Below are positions 5,042-12,721 of a stretch of DNA of 17,660 nt, in pieces. The DNA comes from an uncultured Bacilli bacterium (GTDB lineage: Bacteria; Bacillota_I; Bacilli_A; RF39; UBA660). The stretch covers positions 1 to 17,660 of the forward strand of contig CANQDH010000006.1 of the NCBI GenBank assembly GCA_947591565.1, given 5' to 3'. The position numbers were made by a program, and so were the translations under genes. The notes below the pieces were generated by a model. That model did not search any database and had not been told where the DNA came from. It saw only the letters and a program-made list of their open reading frames with translations. Each line of letters starts with the position of its first letter. Positions within the stretch are counted from its first letter, which is position 1.

Positions 5042-7862
5042 GATAATCATAAAGGGAGCAAGAGAAAACAATTTAAAAAATATAAATATTGAATTACCTA
5101 AAAATAAACTTATTGTTATGACAGGTGTAAGTGGTTCTGGTAAAAGTAGTTTAGCCTTTGATACGATTTATGCCGAGGGTCAAAGAAGGTATGTTGAAAG
5201 TTTAAGTGCCTATGCGAGACAATTTTTAGGTGGAACTGAGAAGCCAGATGTTGATGTCATTGAAGGACTTTCACCTTCGATATCTATCGATCAAAAAACA
5301 ACGAATAAAAATCCGAGAAGTACAGTAGGAACTGTAACGGAAATATATGATTATTTAAAACTTTTATATGCTAGAATTGGTATTCCGTATTGTCCTATCC
5401 ACCATAAACCTATATCTAGTCAGTCTATTGAAGAAATGACGAATCAAATTATGAAACTAGATGAGGGAGTAAAATTAAGAGTTTTAGCGCCTGTTGTACA
5501 TGGTGCCAAAGGAACCCATAAAGATTTAATTAATTCTTTACTTAAAGATGGATATATAAGAGCACGTATTGATGATAATGAATATGAACTTACAGACAAC
5601 ATTAACCTTGAAAAAAACAAAAAACATAATATTGATGTTATTATTGATCGTCTTATTATGAAAGATAATATTCGTAGTAGATTATATGAATCTATCGAGA
5701 GTGCATGTAAACTAGGACAAGGTAAGGTCGTTATTGATGTGATAGGTGGAAATCCTATTATTATGAGTGAGAAATATGCTTGTCCTGACTGTGATTTTTC
5801 ACTTCCTGAATTAGAACCTCGTATGTTTAGTTTCAATGCCCCTTATGGAGCTTGTCCTGATTGTAAAGGACTTGGTATTAAACTTAAAATAGATGAAGAC
5901 TTAGTCATTCCTGATAAAACGAAAAGTATTAATGCAGGCGCTATTACAGCCTTAAATTTAGATGACCCAAATAGTATTGTTGCAACACAGATAAATACAG
6001 TTGCCAAACATTTTAACATAGATCTTAATAAACCGATTAAAGACTTAAAAAGAGAAGAATTAGATATTATTTTATATGGAACAAATGAAGTCTTAGATTA
6101 TAATTTCGTATCAAAAAATGGAAATACAAGAAAGACTAGAGATACTTACGAAGGCGTTCTTACGAATTTAGAAAGACGTTATATGGAAACAAAGAGTACA
6201 TGGATAAGGGACTGGATTGAACAATATATGACTGAACTTCCTTGTGATACTTGTCATGGTTCAAGGCTAGATGATTCTGTTCTTTGCGTCAAAGTTGGTG
6301 GCAAAAATATTTATGAAATGACTCTTTTATCTATCAAGGATTTACATACTTTTTTAAGTTCTCTTAAATTATCGAAAGAGGAAGAAGAAATAAGTAAACT
6401 CATTTTAAAAGAAATTAATGCACGTCTTGAATTTCTTATAAATGTTGGTTTATCGTATTTAACATTAGCAAGATCAGCCGGTACACTTTCAGGAGGAGAG
6501 GCCCAGCGAATTAGACTTGCAACACAAATTGGTTCGCGTTTAACAGGTGTTTTATACGTTTTAGATGAACCATCAATTGGACTTCATCAACGCGATAATC
6601 AAAAATTAATTAATTCGCTTTTAGAAATGCGTGATTTAGGTAATACGTTAATCGTTGTTGAACATGATACTGATACGATGAAAGCCTGTGATTATCTAGT
6701 TGATATTGGCCCTGGTGCTGGTGAACATGGTGGCCATGTTGTCGCATGCGGAACCCCTGAAGAAGTGATGCAAAATAAAAATAGTTTGACAGGAAAATAT
6801 TTAACAGGTGAACTTAAAATCGAGGTACCAAAAACAAGACGAAAAGGTAATAAAAAATTCATTGAAATAAAGGGTGCAAGTGAAAATAATTTAAAAAATA
6901 TCAATGTCAAATTCCCATTAGGTAAATTTATTTGTGTAACGGGTGTAAGTGGTTCTGGTAAAAGTAGTTTAGTAAATGAAATTCTCTATAAATTAGCTCG
7001 AAATAGTTTATATAAAACCAAAGAAAGACCAGGTAAATATAAGACCATTAAAGGCCTTGAAAATATTGATAAAGTAGTTGATATTTCGCAGGCACCAATT
7101 GGTAGAACACCAAGAAGTAATCCGGCAACTTATGTTGGGGTGTTTGATGATATAAGAGATGTTTTTGCTGAAACGAAAGAGGCTAAAATAAGAGGATACG
7201 ATAAGAGCCGTTTTTCCTTTAATGTTAAGGGAGGTAGATGTGAGGCTTGCTGGGGCGATGGTGTTAAGAAAATTGAGATGCATTTTTTACCTGATGTATA
7301 TGTTCCATGTGAAGTATGCGGAGGAACACGTTATAACCGTGAAACCTTAGAAATAAAATATAAAGGTAAAAGTATTTATGACGTCTTAGAAATGCGCGTT
7401 GAGGAAGCCTTAGTCTTTTTTGAAAACATCCCTAAAATAAAGAGTAAGTTACAAATGCTTACCGATGTTGGTTTGTCATATGTTAAATTAGGTCAAGGTG
7501 CTCCAACTTTATCTGGTGGTGAAGCAGGACGTGTTAAACTTGCTAAAGAATTACAAAAAAAGCCAACTGGTAAAAGTTTATTTATTTTAGATGAACCAAC
7601 GACGGGATTACATAGTGATGATATCAAAAAACTACTTACTATTTTAGAGAGAATTGTCGATAATGGTGATACCGTTCTTGTTATTGAACATAATTTAGAT
7701 GTCATCAAAGTTGCTGATTATATTATTGATTTAGGACCTGAAGGTGGCGATGATGGCGGACGTATTGTTGCATGCGGAACACCAGAAGAAGTAAGCGAGG
7801 TTAAAGAAAGTTATACAGGTTTATTTTTAAAACCATTATTAGAGGAGGAAAAGAATGGATAA
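5034..7862 (+). CDS. uvrA: UvrA, excinuclease ABC subunit A
   Basis: The 942-aa protein is standard length. UvrA dimers recognise bulky DNA lesions and load UvrB in nucleotide excision repair. Two ABC ATPase modules are complete. The first has Walker A GVSGSGKSS (31-39), a zinc site Cys250/253/274/277, signature LSGGEAQR (485-492) and Walker B with Asp511-Glu512. The second has Walker A GVSGSGKSS (637-645), zinc finger Cys736/739/759/762, signature LSGGEAGRVKLAKEL and LFILDEPTTGLH. AAGGAG lies 7 nt before the ATG. The gene overlaps its upstream neighbour and gltX by 8 nt each, with the same sequence ATGGATAA at both joints. uvrB, which often directly precedes uvrA in Firmicutes, is replaced here by the uncharacterised gene. 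Confidence 0.98.
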   Translation: MDKIIIKGARENNLKNINIELPKNKLIVMTGVSGSGKSSLAFDTIYAEGQRRYVESLSAYARQFLGGTEKPDVDVIEGLSPSISIDQKTTNKNPRSTVGTVTEIYDYLKLLYARIGIPYCPIHHKPISSQSIEEMTNQIMKLDEGVKLRVLAPVVHGAKGTHKDLINSLLKDGYIRARIDDNEYELTDNINLEKNKKHNIDVIIDRLIMKDNIRSRLYESIESACKLGQGKVVIDVIGGNPIIMSEKYACPDCDFSLPELEPRMFSFNAPYGACPDCKGLGIKLKIDEDLVIPDKTKSINAGAITALNLDDPNSIVATQINTVAKHFNIDLNKPIKDLKREELDIILYGTNEVLDYNFVSKNGNTRKTRDTYEGVLTNLERRYMETKSTWIRDWIEQYMTELPCDTCHGSRLDDSVLCVKVGGKNIYEMTLLSIKDLHTFLSSLKLSKEEEEISKLILKEINARLEFLINVGLSYLTLARSAGTLSGGEAQRIRLATQIGSRLTGVLYVLDEPSIGLHQRDNQKLINSLLEMRDLGNTLIVVEHDTDTMKACDYLVDIGPGAGEHGGHVVACGTPEEVMQNKNSLTGKYLTGELKIEVPKTRRKGNKKFIEIKGASENNLKNINVKFPLGKFICVTGVSGSGKSSLVNEILYKLARNSLYKTKERPGKYKTIKGLENIDKVVDISQAPIGRTPRSNPATYVGVFDDIRDVFAETKEAKIRGYDKSRFSFNVKGGRCEACWGDGVKKIEMHFLPDVYVPCEVCGGTRYNRETLEIKYKGKSIYDVLEMRVEEALVFFENIPKIKSKLQMLTDVGLSYVKLGQGAPTLSGGEAGRVKLAKELQKKPTGKSLFILDEPTTGLHSDDIKKLLTILERIVDNGDTVLVIEHNLDVIKVADYIIDLGPEGGDDGGRIVACGTPEEVSEVKESYTGLFLKPLLEEEKNG

Positions 7863-9282
7863 AGTTAGAACACGTTTTGCACCTAGTCCAACCGGATTTA
7901 TGCATATTGGAAATTTAAGAACCGCTATTTTTTCATATTTGATTGCTAAACATCATGGTGGGGATTTTCTTTTAAGAATTGAAGATACTGACCAAACACG
8001 AAAAGTAGATGGGGCCGTGGAATTTATCGAAAATACTTGTAAATTATGTGGTTTAACTTTTGATGAAGGAGCAGGTATTGGTGGTGAGTATGGACCATAT
8101 TTTCAAAGCGAGAGACTAGATATTTATAAAAAATATGCCTTAGAATTAGTCGAAAAAGGAAAAGCTTATTATTGCTTTTGTACCGAAGACCGTCTTGAAA
8201 AATTACGTGAAATTGCCGATAAAAACAAAATACCGTTTATGTATGATGGTAAATGTAAACATTTAACCAAAGAAGAAATCGAAGAAAAATTAAAAAATGG
8301 TGAAAAATATGTTATCAGGCAGGCTATGCCTAAGTATGGCGCTAGTATTTATAATGACACTGTTTATGGTAAAATAGAAGTTGAAAACCGCATTTTAGAA
8401 GATCAAATATTAATTAAATCAGATGGTTACCCTACATATAATTTTGCCAATGTTGTCGATGATCATTTAATGCATATTACGCACGTTGTAAGAGGTAATG
8501 AATATCTAATGTCGACACCAAAATATAATCTTTTATATGAATCTTTTGGTTGGGAAAAACCTACTTATATTCATTTACCCCTTGTTTTAGGTGAAGATGG
8601 CCAAAAACTATCTAAAAGAAATGGCGATGCTTCTTTTATGGATTTATATAATGATGGGTTTTTACCTGAAGCTATTGTCAATTATTTAGCCCTTTTAGGA
8701 TGGGCACCATCTAATAACGAAGAAATTTTTTCTCTAGATGAATTAGTCAAAAATTTTGATGCTAAAAGAATAAGTAAAGCACCCGCTACATATGATATCA
8801 AAAAATTAAAATGGATAAATGCCCATTATATTAAACAATTATCACTTGATGATTTACTCAAAATTACTTTACCACATTTAAAACAAGCCTACCATTTAGA
8901 AGATAAAACAGATGAATGGATAAGAGAATTAATAGGTTTATATCAAAACCATATTACATATGGCAAAGAAATTGTTGAAGTTACATCTAATTTCTTTAGT
9001 GATAAAATAGAATTAGATGAAGAATGTATAGAGTTTATGAAAGATGAAACCATTCCGCAAACCCTAAAAGTTTTTAAAGAAGAAATTCAAAATATAACTG
9101 AGTGGACTACCGAAAACATTAGTAATGCGATAAATAATACCAAAGATAAATCTGGCGCTAAAGGAAAAATGCTTTATATGCCAATTAGAATTAAGACAAC
9201 GGGTATTATGCATGGCCCAGAATTACCTAACACTATTCATTTAATTGGTAAAGAGGAAATTATCAAAAGACTTGAAAAATAA
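7855..9282 (+). CDS. gltX: Glutamyl-tRNA synthetase
   Basis: The 475-aa class I aminoacyl-tRNA synthetase charges tRNA-Glu (in most Bacilli also tRNA-Gln, later corrected by GatCAB; which applies here is not visible). FAPSPTGFMHIGN carries the HIGH-type motif at 17-20 and KLSKR at 251-255 is the KMSKS loop. A zinc site C-x-C-x20-Y-x3-C is intact (Cys107, Cys109, Tyr130, Cys134). The C-terminal anticodon-binding helical domain is complete. AGGAGG is 6 nt before the ATG, inside the end of uvrA. It is the last gene of the operon and is followed by a strong terminator. Linking gltX to uvrA is not a common arrangement, so expression of the repair gene is probably tied to basal growth expression. 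Confidence 0.97.
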   Translation: MDKVRTRFAPSPTGFMHIGNLRTAIFSYLIAKHHGGDFLLRIEDTDQTRKVDGAVEFIENTCKLCGLTFDEGAGIGGEYGPYFQSERLDIYKKYALELVEKGKAYYCFCTEDRLEKLREIADKNKIPFMYDGKCKHLTKEEIEEKLKNGEKYVIRQAMPKYGASIYNDTVYGKIEVENRILEDQILIKSDGYPTYNFANVVDDHLMHITHVVRGNEYLMSTPKYNLLYESFGWEKPTYIHLPLVLGEDGQKLSKRNGDASFMDLYNDGFLPEAIVNYLALLGWAPSNNEEIFSLDELVKNFDAKRISKAPATYDIKKLKWINAHYIKQLSLDDLLKITLPHLKQAYHLEDKTDEWIRELIGLYQNHITYGKEIVEVTSNFFSDKIELDEECIEFMKDETIPQTLKVFKEEIQNITEWTTENISNAINNTKDKSGAKGKMLYMPIRIKTTGIMHGPELPNTIHLIGKEEIIKRLEK

Positions 9283-9309
9283 AAGCAAATAGTTGCTTTT
9301 TTTCTTTTT
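9281..9309 (+). terminator. Intrinsic terminator of the uvrA-gltX operon
   Basis: AAAAGCAA (9281-9288) pairs perfectly with TTGCTTTT (9293-9300) around an ATAG loop, followed by TTTCTTTTT. Confidence 0.85.
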
Positions 9310-9314
9310 ATAGC

Positions 9315-9343
9315 AAGAAAAAAGAAGTTTTTTTCTTTTTTTT
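9315..9343 (+). terminator. Second, A/T-only hairpin after gltX
   Basis: AAGAAAAAA (9315-9323) can pair with TTTTTTCTT (9329-9337), loop GAAGT, followed by T residues. It is weak because nearly all pairs are A-T; it may back up the first terminator. Confidence 0.35.
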
Positions 9344-9374
9344 ATCAAAAAGACTTTTAATTTAAAAAAAAAGA

Positions 9375-9383
9375 TGCTATACT
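9375..9383 (+). promoter_or_regulatory. Predicted extended -10 promoter of the coiled-coil operon
   Basis: TGC followed by TATACT. The -35 (9355-9360, TTTTAA) is weak. A start near 9390 gives a leader of about 54 nt, much longer than the leaders of most other units in this window. Confidence 0.55.
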
Positions 9384-9398
9384 AATAATATGATAAGG

Positions 9399-9420
9399 GT
9401 AGTGCGCAAGCCTGCATTAC
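9399..9420 (+). promoter_or_regulatory. Hairpin in the 5' leader of the coiled-coil operon
   Basis: GTAGTGC (9399-9405) pairs with GCATTAC (9414-9420) through 7 bp including one G-U, with an 8-nt loop GCAAGCCT. A short competing stem, TTAC (9417-9420) with GTAA (9426-9429), ends next to the purine-rich ribosome binding site. The segment is also richer in G and C than its surroundings. I do not recognise a known RNA family. Confidence 0.4.
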
Positions 9421-9443
9421 TTAGAGTAAAGGGGAAGGAAAAA

Positions 9444-10415
9444 ATGAATAGTGAGAATTTAGAAGTTTTAGAACTTGACAAGAAACCTAATTTAACTTTT
9501 AATGATAATCAGTTAAATGGTAATGAAATGGCTGATGATTTTTTCGATGATGATTTAGTTAGTTTGGATTTTGATGGCTTAGAAGGCGATAATGATGAAT
9601 CTTCATCTAGTAATTCCGCAAATGAAAAGATTTTTAAAGTAGATAATAATCCCATAACAGAAACTAGAAAAGAAAATACCGATGAACATCTTAATGAAAC
9701 TGCCAAAGAAAACACTTCCGCAACGGATACGAATAAAGTCGAAACCAAACCTGCATACAATATTGATGTAGCATCCAATTTTGATGTTTTGTTTGATAGT
9801 TTATACAATGATGTTGTAGGTGCTAACAATCTTATAAGTGATTTAATTGAAAAGAAAACTTCATTAAATAAAGATGAACAATTATTAGAAGACTTTAAAA
9901 ATAAATTTGAAAAAGAAAAAGAAGATTTCCGTAAATTTGCTGATGAACAAAAGAAAGCCATTGAAAACGAAAGAAGCCAAGCTAGTAGTTTCTTAGAAGC
10001 TAAAAGAAATCATTTAAAAAGCGAAGAAGCAAGATTCAATGAAGATACCGAATCAAAGAAAAATGAAATTTCATTACTTGAACAATCATTAAAACTAGAA
10101 CAAGAAAAATTTGAAGCTTATAAAAATAATTTTGAAGAACAAAATAGAATTGAACTTGAAAAAATTAAAACTGAAAGAGAACAATTAACTCGTGATAGAG
10201 AACAATTTGAAAATTACAAAAAATTATCTGAGGATGCTATCAAAAATGGTAATAATGATTTACAAACAAGACAAGAACAATTTGCTAAATATAAAGAATT
10301 AGAACAAAAGAAACTTGATTTAGAAGAAAAGAATTTATCACAAAGTTGTGCTAGATTTAAAGAACTTGTTTCACAATTTAATTCAGGTTTTGAACAATTA
10401 CCAAATGAACAGTAG
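9444..10415 (+). CDS. Acidic coiled-coil protein, first of a paralogous pair
   Basis: The 323-aa protein has no family I recognise. Residues 1-105 are acidic and low-complexity, probably disordered, with a short hydrophobic-acidic segment FFDDDLVSLDFDGLEGD (33-49) that could be a binding motif. A short ordered block follows (about 108-135: NFDVLFDSLYNDVVGANNLI). From about 135 to 300 runs a long, charge-rich, Glu/Lys/Gln-heavy predicted coiled coil. The C-terminus closes with ARFKELVSQFNSGFEQL (303-319). No signal peptide or membrane helix is seen, so it is probably cytosolic. The ordered block and C-terminal motif recur in the next gene, so the two are likely diverged duplicates that could hetero-oligomerise. 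ATG 9444 is chosen because AAGGGGAAGG precedes it; an in-frame ATG at 9390 sits at the predicted transcription start and has no ribosome binding site. Confidence 0.85.
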   Translation: MNSENLEVLELDKKPNLTFNDNQLNGNEMADDFFDDDLVSLDFDGLEGDNDESSSSNSANEKIFKVDNNPITETRKENTDEHLNETAKENTSATDTNKVETKPAYNIDVASNFDVLFDSLYNDVVGANNLISDLIEKKTSLNKDEQLLEDFKNKFEKEKEDFRKFADEQKKAIENERSQASSFLEAKRNHLKSEEARFNEDTESKKNEISLLEQSLKLEQEKFEAYKNNFEEQNRIELEKIKTEREQLTRDREQFENYKKLSEDAIKNGNNDLQTRQEQFAKYKELEQKKLDLEEKNLSQSCARFKELVSQFNSGFEQLPNEQ

Positions 10416-10427
10416 GAGGTTATCTTA

Positions 10428-11183
10428 ATGGAAGAAGAAATGAAAAGGGATGAAAATCAAGAAAATATTGTTGATGCATCAAATGAACAAGATATAAATC
10501 AAGATGAAATCATCGAAACAATAGATGATAATATATCTGATAGTAATGAAGTTGTTATAAATGATACTAATAATGACACTGTTGAAAACATTACTATTGA
10601 AAATAGAGAAATGGATGCACCTAAGAAAATGATCGATATGAATGATATTTTCCAAGTTGCCAACAATAATGTTAAAGAGGCTACCAACATTTTCCATAAA
10701 AATATTGAACTAAAAAAGGAACTTGAAGAAAGAGAATTAACTTTACAAAAATCTATAGAAGAACATGAGACTAAAAAACAGGCTGATTATGATAAATTAA
10801 ATAGATATAAAGATGAAGTATATCAAAAGTTAAAAGACAAAAAAAATGAAATCGAAACGGAAATTGATAATTTAAAAGAGTCTCAGAAAAAACTAGATGA
10901 TGCTAAAACAACTTTTGAAGATAAGAAAAAAGAAGAATACAACAAAATAAATGAAGAAAAAGAAAAGAATTTAGCTGAAATAAATGCTAGAAAAGCAGAA
11001 CTTGATGATATGGAAATGAAATTAAGAAACGAAAGAGAAGTTCTTGATGAAGAAAAAAGACAATTACAACTTGATCGTATTAAATATGATAGCGATAAAA
11101 ACGAACTTGCATCTAACCTTTCTAAATTTAATGATTTAGTAGCACAATTTACGGTTGGAATTGATAAAATAAGTGAAGGATAG
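10428..11183 (+). CDS. Acidic coiled-coil protein, second of a paralogous pair
   Basis: The 251-aa protein has the same plan as its upstream neighbour: an acidic Asn/Asp/Glu-rich N-terminus (1-62), a short block MNDIFQVANNNVKEATNIF (71-89), a long Lys/Glu coiled coil (about 92-225), and a C-terminal KFNDLVAQFTVGIDKI (233-248). Aligned by eye, the blocks share V-x2-A-x-N-(L/I) and IE-x-K-x2-L. The C-terminal motif matches as (R/K)F-x2-LV-x-QF-x2-G. Function is unknown; a cytosolic scaffold or filament-like role is possible but only inferred from the coiled coil. A perfect AGGAGG overlaps the stop of the preceding gene, 12 bp away, so the pair is translated from one mRNA in comparable amounts. 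A terminator follows at once, making a dedicated two-gene operon. Confidence 0.85.
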   Translation: MEEEMKRDENQENIVDASNEQDINQDEIIETIDDNISDSNEVVINDTNNDTVENITIENREMDAPKKMIDMNDIFQVANNNVKEATNIFHKNIELKKELEERELTLQKSIEEHETKKQADYDKLNRYKDEVYQKLKDKKNEIETEIDNLKESQKKLDDAKTTFEDKKKEEYNKINEEKEKNLAEINARKAELDDMEMKLRNEREVLDEEKRQLQLDRIKYDSDKNELASNLSKFNDLVAQFTVGIDKISEG

Positions 11184-11198
11184 AAATATCCTTTTTTC
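11176..11198 (+). terminator. Intrinsic terminator of the coiled-coil operon
   Basis: AAGGATA (11176-11182) pairs with TATCCTT (11187-11193) around a GAAA tetraloop, then a T-tract. The stem includes the stop codon. The T-tract runs straight into the predicted miaB -35 box. Confidence 0.85.
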
Positions 11199-11227
11199 TT
11201 GCTTTAAATTTGTTTATATGCTATGAT
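11199..11227 (+). promoter_or_regulatory. Predicted sigma-A promoter of miaB
   Basis: TTGCTT (11199-11204), 17 nt, TATGAT (11222-11227) with an upstream TGC that makes it an extended -10. GGTGAT (11234-11239) begins 6 nt after the -10 and ends 4 nt before ATG 11244. Confidence 0.65.
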
Positions 11228-11243
11228 GAATAAGGTGATGTGT

Positions 11244-12659
11244 ATGCAAATACCAAGTATAAAAGAAGCTCGCGTAAGAACTAAAAAAGAAACAAAGATG
11301 GATGTATATAAAATACATGATAATTTTAAAAATATAGGTATAGGAAAAACATATTTTATTAAAACATATGGTTGTCAGATGAATGAACATGATAGTGAAA
11401 ATATCAAGGCTATGCTAGAAGAGATGTCTTTTAAAGAAAACATGGTGATGGAAAAAGCCGATTTAGTTATTTTAAACACCTGTGCTATTAGAGAAAATGC
11501 TCACAACAAAGCCTTTGGTATGTTAGGTAGACTCAAACATTTAAAAGAAGAAAATCCTAAGTTAATAGTTGGTCTTTGTGGTTGTATGGCTCAAGAAGAA
11601 AGTGTCATCAAAGAAATTCAAGATAAATACAAATGGGTTGATATTGTTTTTGGTACGCATAATTTAGATAGATTACCTGAAATACTTGTTAATTCTTTTC
11701 ATAATCCTAAAACGGAAATAGAGGTATATAGTATCGAGGGAAATATTGTTGAAAATATACCTGTTAAAAGAGAAAATCCATATAAAGCATGGGTTAATAT
11801 TATGTATGGTTGTGATAAATTTTGTACTTATTGTATCGTTCCTTTTACGCGAGGAAAACAAAGAAGCCGAAAACCAGAATTTATTATTAATGAAGTTAAA
11901 AAACTTATCAAAGATGGTTTTAAAGAAGTTACACTTTTAGGTCAAAATGTTAATGCTTATGGTAAAGATTTAGATATTAATTACGATATGGCTAATTTAC
12001 TTAAAGATACGGCTGAAACAGGAATAGAAAGAATCCGTTTTGTAACTAGTCATCCATGGGATTTTAATGATAATATGATTGATGTTATAAGTAAATATCC
12101 TAATATTATGCCTTATATTCATTTACCTTTACAAAGTGGATCCAATCGTGTTTTAAAACTTATGGGAAGAAGATATACAAAGGAACAATATCTTGAATTA
12201 TATCAAAAAATTAAAGCAAAAATACCTAATTGTTCAATTACAACCGATATTATTGTAGGTTTTCCAGGTGAAGCGGAAGAAGATTTTGAAGAAACAATCG
12301 ACGTTGTAAATAAGTGCCAATTTGATTCTGCTTTTACTTTTATCTTTTCCAAAAGAGAAGGTACACCTGCTGCCTTAATGAAAGATGATGTACCACTTCG
12401 TGATAAAGAAAAAAGATTATATCGATTAAATGAATTAATAAATAAGTATTCAAAAGAGAAAAATGATACTTATTTACATAAAATTGTACCTGTTTTAATT
12501 GAAGGCAAAAGTGAAAAAGATGAACAATATTTAATGGGTTATACAGATACAATGAAGCTTGTCAATGTAAAAGCTCCTCATGAATATATAGGTAAAATTG
12601 TAAATGTTAAAATAACCGATGTTAAAACATGGAGTATGGATGGCGAAATTGTCAAGTAA
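11244..12659 (+). CDS. miaB: MiaB, tRNA-i6A37 methylthiotransferase
   Basis: The 471-aa radical-SAM Fe-S enzyme adds a methylthio group to i6A37 of tRNAs reading UNN codons. Domains in order: MTTase N-terminal domain with three cluster cysteines Cys44 (TYGCQMNEHDS), Cys80 (NTCAIRENA) and Cys114 (GCMAQ); radical-SAM core with C-x3-C-x2-C at Cys190, Cys194 and Cys197 (YGCDKFCTYCIVPFTRG); and a C-terminal TRAM RNA-binding domain (about 405-471). TYGCQMN and NTCAIRENA favour MiaB over the relatives MtaB and RimO. GGTGAT sets ATG 11244; the earlier in-frame ATG 11223 lies inside the -10 box. In Bacillus subtilis miaB is followed closely by cotE, and cotE lies two genes downstream here too. Its two clusters depend on the SUF system, of which sufU and sufB are in this window. 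Confidence 0.95.
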   Translation: MQIPSIKEARVRTKKETKMDVYKIHDNFKNIGIGKTYFIKTYGCQMNEHDSENIKAMLEEMSFKENMVMEKADLVILNTCAIRENAHNKAFGMLGRLKHLKEENPKLIVGLCGCMAQEESVIKEIQDKYKWVDIVFGTHNLDRLPEILVNSFHNPKTEIEVYSIEGNIVENIPVKRENPYKAWVNIMYGCDKFCTYCIVPFTRGKQRSRKPEFIINEVKKLIKDGFKEVTLLGQNVNAYGKDLDINYDMANLLKDTAETGIERIRFVTSHPWDFNDNMIDVISKYPNIMPYIHLPLQSGSNRVLKLMGRRYTKEQYLELYQKIKAKIPNCSITTDIIVGFPGEAEEDFEETIDVVNKCQFDSAFTFIFSKREGTPAALMKDDVPLRDKEKRLYRLNELINKYSKEKNDTYLHKIVPVLIEGKSEKDEQYLMGYTDTMKLVNVKAPHEYIGKIVNVKITDVKTWSMDGEIVK

Positions 12660-12671
12660 TCGACAAAATGA

Positions 12672-12700
12672 TTGCTAAGAATGCTTTTTTATAATATAAT
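12672..12700 (+). promoter_or_regulatory. Predicted sigma-A promoter of the lipoprotein gene
   Basis: TTGCTA (12672-12677), 17 nt, TATAAT (12695-12700); a second TATAAT overlaps at 12690-12695. GAGGTG (12711-12716) is 5 nt before the ATG. Confidence 0.65.
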
Positions 12701-12721
12701 GATAAAGAAAGAGGTGTAAAA

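Noticed and set aside
9390..9443. ATG at 9390 as start of the first coiled-coil protein
   Set aside because: It coincides with the predicted transcription start, has no ribosome binding site, and the added residues look unlike the acidic N-terminus. ATG 9444 follows AAGGGGAAGG.
10499..10697. Hydrophobic minus-strand frames opposite the second coiled-coil gene
   Set aside because: The complement of Asp/Glu/Asn-rich codons gives Ile/Phe/Ser-rich text that mimics a membrane protein. No start signals are present.
11223..11243. ATG at 11223 as miaB start
   Set aside because: It overlaps the predicted -10 box. GGTGAT at the correct distance points to ATG 11244.
11746..11940. Overlapping plus-strand frame inside miaB
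   Set aside because: It lies within the conserved radical-SAM core in another frame and encodes no recognisable motif.
12650..12667. Hairpin TTGTC/GACAA at the end of miaB as terminator
   Set aside because: The 5-bp stem is short and is not followed by T residues.
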